Below are positions 45,132 to 55,465 of a DNA stretch of 64,000 nt, piece after piece (position 1 is the stretch's first letter; every line of letters begins with the position of its first letter). Both the position numbers and the translations under genes were made by a program. The notes beneath the pieces are model-generated. The model ran no database searches. It worked only from the letters and a program-made list of their open reading frames with translations, and was not told the DNA's origin. The DNA is from Aestuariibaculum sediminum (GTDB lineage Bacteria > Bacteroidota > Bacteroidia > Flavobacteriales > Flavobacteriaceae). The stretch covers positions 310,001 to 374,000 of the forward strand of contig NZ_JACVXB010000001.1 of assembly GCF_014596945.1 (NCBI RefSeq). The letters are read 5' to 3'.

Positions 45132-47369
45132 ATGTTCTATAAAACCCACCTCTTTATAATGATCATTCTTTGTACAACACTGCTGTCCCACGCTCAGAAG
45201 TTAGCCTTTCCAAGCGCTGAAGGCTTTGGTAGATACGCGAGTGGCGGAAGAGGAGGCATAGTTTATACGGTTACTAATTTAAATGACGAAGGTGAAGGAA
45301 GTTTAAGAAAAGGTATTACAAAGCATGGTGCTCGAATTATTGTTTTTGCCGTTTCAGGTACGATCGAACTAAAATCAAATATCGATGTTAATAACCCCAA
45401 TTTAACCATTTTAGGACAAACAGCTCCTGGCGATGGTATTACGATAAAAGGATATCCGTTTACCATCAAGGCCGATAATGTTATTTTGCGTTATTTGAGA
45501 TTTAGAATGGGAGATCTTCATAAAGTTGAAGGCGACGCTTTAGGTTGCAGAGGTTCCAACAACGTTATAATAGACCATTGCTCCATCAGCTGGGCAACCG
45601 ACGAAAATGCTTCTTTTTACAACAATTCTAATTTTACTTTACAATATTGCATTATTTCCGAAGCATTAAATAATTCAGTGCATCATAAAGGTGCTCATGG
45701 TTACGGAGGTATTTGGGGTGGTGTAAATGTGTCTTTTCATCACAACTTAATTGCTTCAAACAATAGTAGAAACCCAAGGTTTAGTGGCTCTTCAACTACC
45801 GAAAATTCAAAAAACGAATTTGTAGACTTCAGAAATAACGTCATTTACAATTGGGGAAGCAATAGTATTTACGGCGGAGAAAAAGGCACATACAACATGG
45901 TTAATAATTACTTTAAATCTGGGCCAGCAACAAAACAATCAATCAAAAACAGAATTTTAGAACCTTACAAGCCTTACGGCACATTTTATATTGATGGGAA
46001 CTATGTGGAAGGTTTTGAAACTATTTCAAGTAACAACTGGGATGGTGGTGTTCAATGTGATAACTTACAGGAAACAAAACGAGATTCTGAAGTTCATATT
46101 TCAAATAATATTTCAACTCAAAGTCCAACAGATGCTTACGAAAAAGTTTTAAAAGAAGCTGGCGCAAGTCTATCAAGAGATGCTGTAGATACCAGAATAG
46201 TGCAAAACACACTTATGGGTCTTACTAATTATAAGAACGGTATTATCGATTCGCAAAACGATGTTGGCGGATGGCCTGCATTAAAATCTACAACTCCAAA
46301 AACCGATACCGACAAAGACGGCATGCCCGATGATTGGGAAAAAGAACATAAATTAAACCCTAACTTAAACGATAGCAACCATTTTTCACTTGATAAAAAT
46401 TTTACCAATATCGAAGTTTATGCAAATACTTTAGCGCAGCCTTGGTTATGCACAAAAACTGACAACGGAGAAACCTACCATTTTATCATTGACATAAATG
46501 GTAGTGGCGATTTTACTTCTGTTCAGGAAGCCATTAACGCTGTACCCGATTTCAGAAAAAACGAAACTAAAATCTTCATAAAAAATGGAATTTACAAAGA
46601 AAAACTCGTTTTACCTGCTTCAAAAACCAACATCACATTTGTGGGAGAAGATAAGTTTAAAACCATTTTAACTTATGATGATTTCGCCCAAAAACACAAT
46701 AAATTTGGAGAGGAAATGGGCACAACCGGTTCTTCCTCATTTTTCATTTTTGGCGATAACTTTAAAGCTGAAAATATCACATTTGAAAATAGTGCGGGCC
46801 CTGTGGGCCAAGCTGTAGCTGTTCGCGTTGATGGAGATAAAATTATTTTCAACAACTGTAGATTTTTAGGAAACCAGGATACACTGTATTGCCATGGAAA
46901 CAATAGTCGACAATACTATAAAAACTGTTACATCGAGGGTACGGTTGATTTCATTTTCGGATGGTCTACATCTTATTTTGAAAATTGCGAAATCTATTGT
47001 AAAAAATCCGGTTATGTTACGGCTGCTTCAACCGGTAAAGATACAGTATTTGGTTTTGTGTTTAAAAACTGTAAGATAACTGGAAGTGCAAAAGAGAACA
47101 CCTTCTATTTAGGAAGGCCTTGGCGTGATTATGCCAAAACCGTTTGGATTGACTGTTACATGGATAGCCTTATAAAACCAGAAGGCTGGCATAACTGGAA
47201 TAAACCACAAGCTGAACAAACGACCTTTTATGCCGAATATGGTACAACAGGACCAGGAACATCCAAACAACGTGTAAAGTGGGCTAAAACATTAGCTAAA
47301 AAAGAAGCCGAATCGTATACATTGAGAACTGTATTAAACGGGACGGACAACTGGGATCCTAAATTATAA
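45132..47369 (+). CDS. bimodular pectate lyase PL1 - pectin methylesterase CE8
   Basis: 745 residues from the ATG at 45132, which opens a signal peptide ending LLSHAQ. An upstream TTG frame at 45093 falls inside the terminator and is rejected. Residues about 22-445 are a PL1 lyase: FPSAEGFGRYASGGRGG, LGCRGSNNVIIDHCSISWATDE and SRNPRFSG with the catalytic arginine region. A Ca-like linker (KTDTDKDGMPDDWEKEH) precedes the CE8 module (about 465-745): GNQDTLY, DFIFGWS, LGRPWRDYAKTVW. De-esterification and beta-elimination are thus combined in one secreted enzyme acting on homogalacturonan. Confidence 0.9.
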   Translation: MFYKTHLFIMIILCTTLLSHAQKLAFPSAEGFGRYASGGRGGIVYTVTNLNDEGEGSLRKGITKHGARIIVFAVSGTIELKSNIDVNNPNLTILGQTAPGDGITIKGYPFTIKADNVILRYLRFRMGDLHKVEGDALGCRGSNNVIIDHCSISWATDENASFYNNSNFTLQYCIISEALNNSVHHKGAHGYGGIWGGVNVSFHHNLIASNNSRNPRFSGSSTTENSKNEFVDFRNNVIYNWGSNSIYGGEKGTYNMVNNYFKSGPATKQSIKNRILEPYKPYGTFYIDGNYVEGFETISSNNWDGGVQCDNLQETKRDSEVHISNNISTQSPTDAYEKVLKEAGASLSRDAVDTRIVQNTLMGLTNYKNGIIDSQNDVGGWPALKSTTPKTDTDKDGMPDDWEKEHKLNPNLNDSNHFSLDKNFTNIEVYANTLAQPWLCTKTDNGETYHFIIDINGSGDFTSVQEAINAVPDFRKNETKIFIKNGIYKEKLVLPASKTNITFVGEDKFKTILTYDDFAQKHNKFGEEMGTTGSSSFFIFGDNFKAENITFENSAGPVGQAVAVRVDGDKIIFNNCRFLGNQDTLYCHGNNSRQYYKNCYIEGTVDFIFGWSTSYFENCEIYCKKSGYVTAASTGKDTVFGFVFKNCKITGSAKENTFYLGRPWRDYAKTVWIDCYMDSLIKPEGWHNWNKPQAEQTTFYAEYGTTGPGTSKQRVKWAKTLAKKEAESYTLRTVLNGTDNWDPKL

Positions 47370-47453
47370 CAGCTTAACGAAACAAAATCACTAGTTTTAA
47401 CATATCATAATCTCTTTTAAATTATGTCAAACAAGACTTCTTTAGTATTTTTA

Positions 47454-47465
47454 GCAATCGATTAC
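47454..47465. promoter_or_regulatory. predicted LacI-family operator, copy 3 (GH28)
   Basis: GCAATCGATTAC lies 17 bases upstream of the GH28 start. A TATTTTTA (47446-47453) abuts it, resembling the -7/operator arrangement at susC. It suggests a second regulated transcript starting at GH28. Confidence 0.7.
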
Positions 47466-47482
47466 AACTAAATTAAAATTAT

Positions 47483-48919
47483 ATGAAAACTACTCATAAT
47501 CAACTAAGGCGTTACGCTTTAATATCCCTTTCATTAGTTTCTTTAACGTTTAATGCGTGTAAAGAAAAACCTAAACAGGAAGAAAAAGCACAATATGATC
47601 TTTTTGCTGCTGCCGATAACATTATTAAAAGTATTAATCCTCTCGAATTCCCGGACCGTGAATTTAATATATTAGAATTTGGCGCTGTTGCAGATGGTTC
47701 AACATTAAATTCAGAAGCCATAAACAAAGCAATTGATAGTTGCAGTGCAGTGGGTGGCGGAAAAGTAATAATTCCTGCTGGCGATTTTTTAACAGGTCCT
47801 ATTATTTTGAAAAGTAATGTAAACTTACATCTAGAAACCGGAGCTAATGTCCTTTTTTCAACAAATCATGACGATTATTTACCTGTAGTTCATACTTCAT
47901 ATGAAGGTGTAGAACTCATGAACTACTCACCACTTATTCGAGCTTACAAACAGCATAATATTGCCGTAACCGGAAAAGGAATACTCGACGGTCAAGCTAG
48001 CAATAGTAATTGGTGGCCTTGGTGTGGTAAAGACGATTATGGCTGGGTTGAAGGAGCACCTAAACAACACGATTCCATCAATTTACCTACTTTACGCAAA
48101 ATGAACGAGTTACAAACATCAGTTGAAGAACGGGTATTTGGTAAAGGCCACCAAATTCGTCCTACATTTTTTGAGCCCTTTGAATGTGAAAATGTATTGT
48201 TGCAGGGTGTAACAATTACCAACGCACCATTTTGGGTTATTCATCCTTTAAAATGTAATTATGTTCGGGTTGATGGTGTTACGGTAAGTAGCCATGGTCC
48301 AAACAACGATGGATGTGATCCAGAATACACGAAAAACGTACATATTACAAACTGTACATTCGATACTGGCGACGATTGTATCGCCATTAAAGCAGGTAGA
48401 AATAACGACGGAAGACGAGTAAATATACCAAGTGAAAATATTGTTATTGAAAACTGTAATATGAAAGACGGTCATGGTGGTGTCGTATTAGGTAGCGAAA
48501 TTTCAGCTGGTGTTCGTAATGTTTATGCAAGAAATTGTCAAATGGATAGTCCGCATTTAGACCGTGCCATCCGCATAAAAACTAATACTTTGAGAGGTGG
48601 ATTTGTTGAAAACCTATTTGTGAAAGATATTACTGTGGGGCAAGTAAAAGAAGCTGCCTTAAAAATCAACCTGCATTACGGCATATATGACAATCAAGAA
48701 GGTGAATATATTCCAAAAATAGATAACATCTATTTAGAAAATATAAACGTGGAAAATAGTGGAAAATATGGTATTTTAATTAAAGGGCGTGAGGAAGCCA
48801 TTATAAAAAATGTAACGCTTAAGAATGTTCATATTAAAAAAGCTAAAACGCCGCTTTCAGTAGAATTTTCAGAACCTATACAATTTGAAAACACGACCAT
48901 TAATGGAGAATCTTATTAA
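47483..48919 (+). CDS. polygalacturonase-type glycoside hydrolase GH28, first copy (lipoprotein)
   Basis: 478 residues with a lipobox (TFNAC, Cys26). The GH28 beta-helix shows NNDGCDPE, GDDCIAIKAG and GHGGVVLGSE with the catalytic aspartates and histidine, plus RIKT with the substrate-binding lysine. An N-terminal FNILEFGAVADG block is typical. It hydrolyses alpha-1,4-linked galacturonic acid or related linkages, probably exo-acting on oligomers at the outer membrane. It is the first gene after a LacI-type operator, and the downstream genes follow at 22, 4 and 18 bases. Confidence 0.93.
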   Translation: MKTTHNQLRRYALISLSLVSLTFNACKEKPKQEEKAQYDLFAAADNIIKSINPLEFPDREFNILEFGAVADGSTLNSEAINKAIDSCSAVGGGKVIIPAGDFLTGPIILKSNVNLHLETGANVLFSTNHDDYLPVVHTSYEGVELMNYSPLIRAYKQHNIAVTGKGILDGQASNSNWWPWCGKDDYGWVEGAPKQHDSINLPTLRKMNELQTSVEERVFGKGHQIRPTFFEPFECENVLLQGVTITNAPFWVIHPLKCNYVRVDGVTVSSHGPNNDGCDPEYTKNVHITNCTFDTGDDCIAIKAGRNNDGRRVNIPSENIVIENCNMKDGHGGVVLGSEISAGVRNVYARNCQMDSPHLDRAIRIKTNTLRGGFVENLFVKDITVGQVKEAALKINLHYGIYDNQEGEYIPKIDNIYLENINVENSGKYGILIKGREEAIIKNVTLKNVHIKKAKTPLSVEFSEPIQFENTTINGESY

Positions 48920-48941
48920 CTAAAGAAAACGTTTATCTATC

Positions 48942-49958
48942 ATGAAAAAACTTGCAATTCTATCCATCACTCTCCTAAGTTTAATAGCCTGTAAGGACAA
49001 AAAATCTAGTGTTCCTAGTCAAGATAACATTAAAGCGACTAACGAAACGCCTAGTCAACCAAAAACCTATGCCGAAATATCCATTGCTCAGGGAGGAACC
49101 TGGATGGATGGCCCCCGAGGCCATAAAGAATTTAATGGCGGCACTTCTTTTAAAAATGTAGACAATCTACAGGTTCCAAAAGAACACACCGATCATTCCT
49201 GGTATATACGCTACGAGGGCCCGGGTTGGGAAAATAGTCAGATAGGCTACCGTTTGTATTTAGACTGGCGTAATGCTATCGATATTTTTGGAAAAAAGGT
49301 TGATTCGCTGGTTCTTCCATATGTGGGGCAAGATGGATTTGATTCTTATCATGAAGATGCGCCTTGGGGACAAGATATCCTAAAAGCAGGAAAATCGATG
49401 GGAATTGGAGGTTACGGTCGTGTTGTCGCCGACACTGTGGTTCGTTTTCAAAAGGTAAACGATACTAAAGCAAATATAACAAATTCGGAAAATGGCTCTT
49501 CTGTTCATATTACATATACAGGATGGGCGTCTGGTAACGATATTATAGATTTAAATTCAAGATTAACTATTTATCCTGAAGACCGCTTTACTAAGGCCGA
49601 ACTAACACCGTCTAAAGCAATCGATGGTTTATGCACGGGAATTGTAGACCACGATGTTGCTTTTCATAAAAAAGAAGGAAATAACTGGGGCTATATCGCA
49701 ACTTATGGTGTTCAAACTCTGGCACATCCTGCCGATAAATTAGGCATGGCTTTATTTTATAAACTAGATGAAGTTGCCGAACAGAAAAAAGGTGACTACG
49801 AACACTTAGTTATCTTTAAACCAACAACCGACACGATAACCTATTACTTTTTAGGAGCTTGGGAACAAGAGCAAAACGGAATTAAAACAGAAGTCGATTT
49901 TGTAAAAGATTTAGATAGCAAATTAGCGGCGCTAAACGCTACAAATTCTATTAAATAA
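48942..49958 (+). CDS. DUF4861 family lipoprotein
   Basis: 338 residues with a lipobox (LIAC, Cys17). Segments such as WYIRYEGPGWENSQIGYRLYLDWRNA and APWGQDILKAGKSMGIGGYG mark the DUF4861 family found in pectin utilisation loci of Bacteroidetes. The fold looks all-beta and resembles polysaccharide-lyase-like sandwiches; catalysis is not established from the sequence. It lies between GH28 and GH105 genes, 4 bases before the latter, which implies a role in oligogalacturonide processing. Confidence 0.8.
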   Translation: MKKLAILSITLLSLIACKDKKSSVPSQDNIKATNETPSQPKTYAEISIAQGGTWMDGPRGHKEFNGGTSFKNVDNLQVPKEHTDHSWYIRYEGPGWENSQIGYRLYLDWRNAIDIFGKKVDSLVLPYVGQDGFDSYHEDAPWGQDILKAGKSMGIGGYGRVVADTVVRFQKVNDTKANITNSENGSSVHITYTGWASGNDIIDLNSRLTIYPEDRFTKAELTPSKAIDGLCTGIVDHDVAFHKKEGNNWGYIATYGVQTLAHPADKLGMALFYKLDEVAEQKKGDYEHLVIFKPTTDTITYYFLGAWEQEQNGIKTEVDFVKDLDSKLAALNATNSIK

Positions 49959-49962
49959 CAGT

Positions 49963-51207
49963 ATGAAAACAATAAAATACATTGCTCTTTTTACATTAGC
50001 CTTAGGCTTATCGGCCACCTCTTGTAAAGACGCAAAAAAAGAAAACATCCAAAAAGAACCCACAACGACCGTTGAAAAGGTTGTTCCTGAAGATCTTAAA
50101 TGGTCCGAACGCATGATGCTTTCAGAAATGGAACGCTTTCCAGACCCTACTTTACTTGACTTTCGTGAAAAACCTAAATGGAGCTACACGCCAGGGTTAG
50201 TACTAGGAGCCTGTTCTCGTGTATTCGAAAAAACTCAAAAACAAGAATACTTCGATTATATTTACGCCTATGCCAATACTTTAATCGACAGCACAGGAAC
50301 CATCGATACTTACAGTCTTGAAAAACAAAATCTGGACATGATTAAATCTGGCGATGTTTTACTGTTCCTCTACCCTATTACTAAAGAAGAGCGCTTCTTA
50401 AAGGCCATGCAAACTTTAAATAACCAGTTAGAATCGCAACCAACAACGTCCGATGGTGGTTACTGGCATAAAAAAATCTATCCGTATCAAATGTGGTTAG
50501 ACGGACTTTATATGGCCGAACCATTCCACGCAAAATATGCTAAAGATTATATTCAGGATGAAGCCAAAAAAGAAAAAATATACAACCATATTGTCCTTCA
50601 ATTCGATTTAATTCAGAAGCATAGTCGTGATGAAAAAACCGGACTTTTATACCACGGTTGGGATGAAAGTAAAGAACAAAAATGGGCTAACAAAGAAACA
50701 GGAAATTCTCAACATTTCTGGTCTCGTGGCATGGGATGGTACGGTATGGCCATGGTTGACGTGTTAGACTTTTTACCCAAAAATCATCCAGGATATGAAA
50801 AAATCATTAAATACTTAAACCAATATGCTGAAGCTGTTACTAAGGTGCAGGATGAATCTGGCTTATGGTGGCAAGTGCTCGATCAAGGAGACAGAGAAGG
50901 AAACTATTTAGAAGCTACGGGAACTTCAATGTTTACCTACACCTTCGCTAAAGGTGTTAACAACGGGTACTTACCTGAAAAATATTTAGGTATAGCTAAA
51001 AAAGCCTACAACGCACTTTTAGAAAATTTAGTTACTGTTGAAGCAAACGGTGTGGTAAATTTAAATCAATGTTGTGCTGTTGCAGGACTAGGCGGAAATC
51101 CTTATCGCGACGGCTCTTTTGAATATTACATTGGTGAAGACATCCGTTCAAACGACCCAAAGGGTACTGGTCCTTTTATTATGGCCAGCTTAGAGCTAAA
51201 TAAATAA
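49963..51207 (+). CDS. unsaturated rhamnogalacturonyl/galacturonyl hydrolase GH105 (lipoprotein)
   Basis: 414 residues with a lipobox-like end (SATSC, Cys21). The alpha6/alpha6 barrel shows IYPYQMWLDGLYMAEPF with the catalytic aspartate, YHGWDESK, WSRGMGWYGMAMVDVL and EATGTSMFTY. GH105 removes the unsaturated uronic acid left by pectin lyases from oligosaccharide ends. The PL1 and PL10 lyases of this locus would generate its substrate. It is probably periplasmic and coupled to the DUF4861 gene. Confidence 0.93.
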   Translation: MKTIKYIALFTLALGLSATSCKDAKKENIQKEPTTTVEKVVPEDLKWSERMMLSEMERFPDPTLLDFREKPKWSYTPGLVLGACSRVFEKTQKQEYFDYIYAYANTLIDSTGTIDTYSLEKQNLDMIKSGDVLLFLYPITKEERFLKAMQTLNNQLESQPTTSDGGYWHKKIYPYQMWLDGLYMAEPFHAKYAKDYIQDEAKKEKIYNHIVLQFDLIQKHSRDEKTGLLYHGWDESKEQKWANKETGNSQHFWSRGMGWYGMAMVDVLDFLPKNHPGYEKIIKYLNQYAEAVTKVQDESGLWWQVLDQGDREGNYLEATGTSMFTYTFAKGVNNGYLPEKYLGIAKKAYNALLENLVTVEANGVVNLNQCCAVAGLGGNPYRDGSFEYYIGEDIRSNDPKGTGPFIMASLELNK

Positions 51208-51225
51208 AATACTAAACTGAATTTA

Positions 51226-52854
51226 ATGAAACTACCCATAATTGTACTTTCTATATTTTGTTCATCACTACTGGTCGCACAAACCGGGAAACCATATGTT
51301 TCGGAGGTTTGGGTTGCCGATAATGGTGATGGCACCTATAAAAATCCAATTATATATTCTGATTATTCAGATCCTGATGTAGTTAGAGTTGGTGACGATT
51401 ATTTCATGACCGCTTCCAGCTTTAACGCAGCGCCTGGTTTACCAATTTTACATTCCAAAGATATGGTAAACTGGAAACTCATAAACCATGCCTTACCACT
51501 TCAGGTTCCCTTAGACACCTTTAATATTCCACAACATGGAAATGGCGTTTGGGCGCCTGCTATCCGTTATCACAAAGGTGAAATTTATATTTACTGGGGT
51601 GATCCCGATTTCGGAATTTACATGGTTAAAACCAAAGATCCTTACGGAAAATGGGACGATCCAGTTTTAGTTATGGAAGGCAAAGGGTTAATAGACCCTT
51701 GTCCCCTATTCGACGATAATGGCGATGCGTATCTGGTACACGCTTACGCAGGCAGTCGCGCTGGTGTAAAAAGTTTACTTTCTGTAAATAAAATGAACTC
51801 GGAAGGCACCAAAGTTTTAGACCCCGGAATTCACGTGTTCGATGGTCATGAAAACCATCCAACGGTTGAAGGTTCTAAATTTTACAAACGTAACGGCTAT
51901 TACTATATTTTTGCCCCTGCGGGCGGGGTTGCTACCGGATGGCAATTGGTATTGCGCTCTAAAAACATTTATGGTCCCTACCAAGAAAAAGTTGTTTTAG
52001 AACAAGGAAAAACAAAAATAAATGGACCTCATCAAGGTGCTTGGGTTGAAACCCCTCTTGGAGAGTCTTGGTTTTATCATTTTCAAGATGTGGGACCAAT
52101 AGGCCGCATTGTTCATTTGCAACCCATGTACTGGGAAAACGATTGGCCAGTTATGGGTAAAGATTTAGACAGTAATGGTATTGGCGAACCTGTAATGACT
52201 CACACAAAACCTAACGTTGGAAAAACCTATCCTATAGAAACCCCTGTTGAAACTGATGACTTCACAGGATTCAGTATCGGCTTACAATGGCAATGGAGTG
52301 CCAACAATAATGTGGTTTGGCATGCCAAATTACCAGGGAATGATTATTTACGATTGTTCTCCATTAAAATTCCTGAAAACGAAACCAATTTATGGATGGT
52401 TCCTAATTTATTACTTCAAAAATTTCCTGCTCCAGATTTCACGGCTGAAACCAAAATTACGCTACAACCTGAAGAAGCAAAAAGCGGTAAAACAGCAGGT
52501 TTGATTATTATGGGAATGGACTATGCAACGCTTAGTATTTCGAACGACGACAAAGGATTTTTCATAAAACAAACCGAAGCCACAAATGCTATTAAAGGTG
52601 GCGAGGAAAAGGTTAACGCCCAAAATCGTATCAAATCCAATTCTATATATTTTAAAGTTGAGGTATCAAGTCCAAATAGCACATGTCAATTTTATTATTC
52701 TGAAAATGGCAAAAAATTCAAAAAAATTGGAAAGTCTTTCAATGCGAGAGAAGGAAAATGGATAGGCGCTAAAATTGGCCTATTTAGTGTAAGTACGCAA
52801 GAAGCAAAACGCGGCGGGTATGCCGATGTAGATTATTTTAAAATTTCAAAATAA
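51226..52854 (+). CDS. glycoside hydrolase GH43 with C-terminal beta-sandwich
   Basis: 542 residues with a cleavable signal peptide (ends LLVAQ, residue 19). The five-bladed propeller carries the catalytic base in DYSDPDVVRVGDDYF, the modulating aspartate in LIDPCPLFDDNGDAYL, and the general acid in HPTVEGSKFYKRNGYYY. A C-terminal sandwich of about 190 residues resembles the GH43 C2 type. Such enzymes act as beta-xylosidase or alpha-L-arabinofuranosidase. With an ara operon nearby, arabinan or xylan-like side chains of pectin are likely. Its stop overlaps the next start (TAATG). Confidence 0.88.
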   Translation: MKLPIIVLSIFCSSLLVAQTGKPYVSEVWVADNGDGTYKNPIIYSDYSDPDVVRVGDDYFMTASSFNAAPGLPILHSKDMVNWKLINHALPLQVPLDTFNIPQHGNGVWAPAIRYHKGEIYIYWGDPDFGIYMVKTKDPYGKWDDPVLVMEGKGLIDPCPLFDDNGDAYLVHAYAGSRAGVKSLLSVNKMNSEGTKVLDPGIHVFDGHENHPTVEGSKFYKRNGYYYIFAPAGGVATGWQLVLRSKNIYGPYQEKVVLEQGKTKINGPHQGAWVETPLGESWFYHFQDVGPIGRIVHLQPMYWENDWPVMGKDLDSNGIGEPVMTHTKPNVGKTYPIETPVETDDFTGFSIGLQWQWSANNNVVWHAKLPGNDYLRLFSIKIPENETNLWMVPNLLLQKFPAPDFTAETKITLQPEEAKSGKTAGLIIMGMDYATLSISNDDKGFFIKQTEATNAIKGGEEKVNAQNRIKSNSIYFKVEVSSPNSTCQFYYSENGKKFKKIGKSFNAREGKWIGAKIGLFSVSTQEAKRGGYADVDYFKISK

Positions 52855-54551
52855 TGATACAATTTTCAATAGCTAAAAAAGGGTTAATTTGTTTAACCCT
52901 TTTTTGTGCTTCATTTTTAAAAGCACAACAGATAAATACAATTACTGAACAAAATATTTATGACGGCATTGAATTTAATATGCCACACGTAAGTACTACA
53001 AAATTTCCCAACTACAAGGTAAGCATCACAAATTTTGGAGCTATTAACGATGGGATTACGAAAAACACAGAAGCTTTTAAAAAAGCCATGTTCGATGTTA
53101 ATTCAAAAGGTGGTGGCGCTATAATGGTACCCAGAGGCATTTGGCTAACCGGGCCGATTATTTTTAAAAGCAATGTTAATCTGCATCTAGAATCTGGAGC
53201 GGTTATACTGTTTAGTAAAGATTTTAACGATTTCCCTCTGGTAAAAACTAGTTTTGAAGGTCTTGAAACCGTAAGATGCATCTCCCCCATTACAGCAGAC
53301 AATGTTGAAAATATTGCGATTACTGGCGAAGGTATAATTGATGGAGGTGGTGATGCATGGCGTCCTGTAAAAAAATCAAAAATGACGGATGGTCAATGGA
53401 AAAGACTTATAAATTCCGGAGGTGTTCTTTCAAAAGATAAGCGCATCTGGTTTCCGTCGGAAGGCGCTCGAAAAGGCTATGAAGGCACAACAAACTTCAA
53501 CGTTCCGGATTTAATAAACGATGCCGAATTTCAATCTATAAAAGATTATTTACGCCCAGTGATGGTAAGTTTGGTAAATAGTAAACGTATCCTCCTTGAC
53601 GGACCGACATTTCAAAATTCGCCGGCATGGAACATTCATCCGTTAATGAGCGAAGAATTAATTATTAGAAACTTAAAAGTTCGAAATCCGTGGTATTCTC
53701 AAAACGGTGACGGTTTAGATCTAGAATCCTGTAAAAATGTTTTAATCTACAATAACACCTTTGATGTTGGCGACGATGCCATTTGCTTTAAATCAGGAAA
53801 AGATAAAGACGGTCGGGAACGTGGTATGCCAACAGAAAATGTTATCGTTAAAAATAATATGGTTTACCATGCCCATGGTGGTTTCGTAATTGGTAGTGAA
53901 ATGTCTGGTGGTGTTAAAAATGTGCATGTATCTAATTGCACATTTTTAGGAACCGATGTCGGCTTACGATTTAAAAGTACGCGTGGTCGTGGTGGTACTG
54001 TAGAAAATATTTACATCTCCAATATTGATATGATTCATATTCCAACAGAAGCCATCCGTTTTAATATGTTTTATAGCGGTAACTCTCCTGTTCTTGAAGA
54101 AGACCAAAATGCGGATGACGAAAAGCGCGATGAAAATATGGTTGCTGTAACCGAAGAAACGCCTTCATTCAGAAATATATTTATGAAAAATATTAATGTT
54201 GTAGACTCCGAAACCGCAGTGTTTTTAATGGGCTTACCTGAAATGAATTTAAAAAATGTATCTCTTGAAAATGCCATTTTTGAAACTAAAAAAGGCATTA
54301 CGATTATAGATGCCAATGGTATTACATTAACCAATGTTACTGTAAATGCTTCTAAGGATTACGCACTAACCATCTACAACAGTAAAAATGTAAACGTAGA
54401 AGATTTATCATTTTCAGAAAGTCAATCAGCCATAAAAATATTAGGAAATAAAACTGAAAAAATTCAGTTTAACAAAAAAGATATTACGAACCCTACACAG
54501 CAAATACTTCAAGGCAAAGAAGTCAACAAAAAAGCTGTAAAACTAAAATAA
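52854..54551 (+). CDS. GH28 family glycoside hydrolase, second copy
   Basis: 565 residues with a signal peptide ending LKAQQ. The GH28 residues are clear: NGDGLDLES, GDDAICFKSG and HGGFVIGSEMSGG, plus FKSTRGRGG. An insert at about 165-220 (WFPSEGARKGYEG) distinguishes it from the first copy, so it may cut a different linkage, for example rhamnogalacturonan or a galacturonyl side chain. It is translationally coupled to the GH43 gene by a one-base overlap, and the next gene starts 5 bases after it. Confidence 0.92.
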   Translation: MIQFSIAKKGLICLTLFCASFLKAQQINTITEQNIYDGIEFNMPHVSTTKFPNYKVSITNFGAINDGITKNTEAFKKAMFDVNSKGGGAIMVPRGIWLTGPIIFKSNVNLHLESGAVILFSKDFNDFPLVKTSFEGLETVRCISPITADNVENIAITGEGIIDGGGDAWRPVKKSKMTDGQWKRLINSGGVLSKDKRIWFPSEGARKGYEGTTNFNVPDLINDAEFQSIKDYLRPVMVSLVNSKRILLDGPTFQNSPAWNIHPLMSEELIIRNLKVRNPWYSQNGDGLDLESCKNVLIYNNTFDVGDDAICFKSGKDKDGRERGMPTENVIVKNNMVYHAHGGFVIGSEMSGGVKNVHVSNCTFLGTDVGLRFKSTRGRGGTVENIYISNIDMIHIPTEAIRFNMFYSGNSPVLEEDQNADDEKRDENMVAVTEETPSFRNIFMKNINVVDSETAVFLMGLPEMNLKNVSLENAIFETKKGITIIDANGITLTNVTVNASKDYALTIYNSKNVNVEDLSFSESQSAIKILGNKTEKIQFNKKDITNPTQQILQGKEVNKKAVKLK

Positions 54552-54556
54552 TTAGA

Positions 54557-55465
54557 ATGATGAAAAGAATGTTTTTTTATAGTGTTTTATTATTGAGTTG
54601 TATGATTGATGCGCAAGAAAGCATGAATATCTGGCCAAAAGGTAAAATGCCAAACTCTAAAGGTTTAACATTAGAGCATATAGAAGAACGTGAACGCATT
54701 ACCCAAATTGCAGAACCTAAATTGCTTTCATTTTTTCCTCCAAAAGAAGAACAGAATGGTAGCGGCATTTTAATTTTACCTTCTGGTGGTTACCAAAAAC
54801 TCACTTATAATTTAGGTGGTATTCAACTGGCGAAGTGGTATAATACTCAAGGCATCACAGCCTTTGTATTACTCTATCGTTTACCGAATTCACCCGACCT
54901 AATTGTTAGTGAACAAGGCCCAGTTCAAGATGCGCAACGCGCCATGAAAATTATTCGCCATAATGCCAAAGAATGGAATTTAGATAAAGATAACGTTGGT
55001 GTTTTTGGTTCATCGGCAGGAGGACATTTGGCATCAACCATAGCAACTCATAATGAAGATTATTCAATGATTGGTGATGACTTGGACAACGAACAAATCC
55101 TTCCTAATTATATGATTTTGGTATCACCTGTTATCACGTTGGGTAAATTTACTCATGAAGGCAGTAAAATCAATTTTTTAGGTAACCATTGTACCCAGGA
55201 AAACATTCATAATTATTCTAACGAACATCAGGTAACCGCCAATACGCCGCCAACCATCTTATTTCATGCACAAAATGATGAAGCAGTAAATCCCATGAAT
55301 AGTATTCTATTTTACGAAGCTATGTTAAAACATAATGTTGAAGGCTCATTACATATTTTCCCAAAAGGAGGACATAAAATAGGGGTTTATAATGCCTCTA
55401 ATCTAACCGATGAATGGAAAACTATTTCAACTAAATGGTTAAAAGAAATGAAATTTATAAAGTAA
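54557..55465 (+). CDS. alpha/beta-hydrolase carbohydrate esterase (BD-FAE/acetylesterase-like), first copy
   Basis: 302 residues with a short export signal (MMKRMFFYSVLLLSCMIDAQ). The alpha/beta-hydrolase fold shows an oxyanion block ILILPSGGYQKL, the nucleophile elbow GVFGSSAGGHLAS, FHAQNDEAVNP with the acid residue, and FPKGGHKIG with the histidine. Relatives deacetylate xylan or pectin or release feruloyl groups. It is 5 bases after GH28. Its 3' end abuts the remnant of a GH95 gene. Confidence 0.85.
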   Translation: MMKRMFFYSVLLLSCMIDAQESMNIWPKGKMPNSKGLTLEHIEERERITQIAEPKLLSFFPPKEEQNGSGILILPSGGYQKLTYNLGGIQLAKWYNTQGITAFVLLYRLPNSPDLIVSEQGPVQDAQRAMKIIRHNAKEWNLDKDNVGVFGSSAGGHLASTIATHNEDYSMIGDDLDNEQILPNYMILVSPVITLGKFTHEGSKINFLGNHCTQENIHNYSNEHQVTANTPPTILFHAQNDEAVNPMNSILFYEAMLKHNVEGSLHIFPKGGHKIGVYNASNLTDEWKTISTKWLKEMKFIK

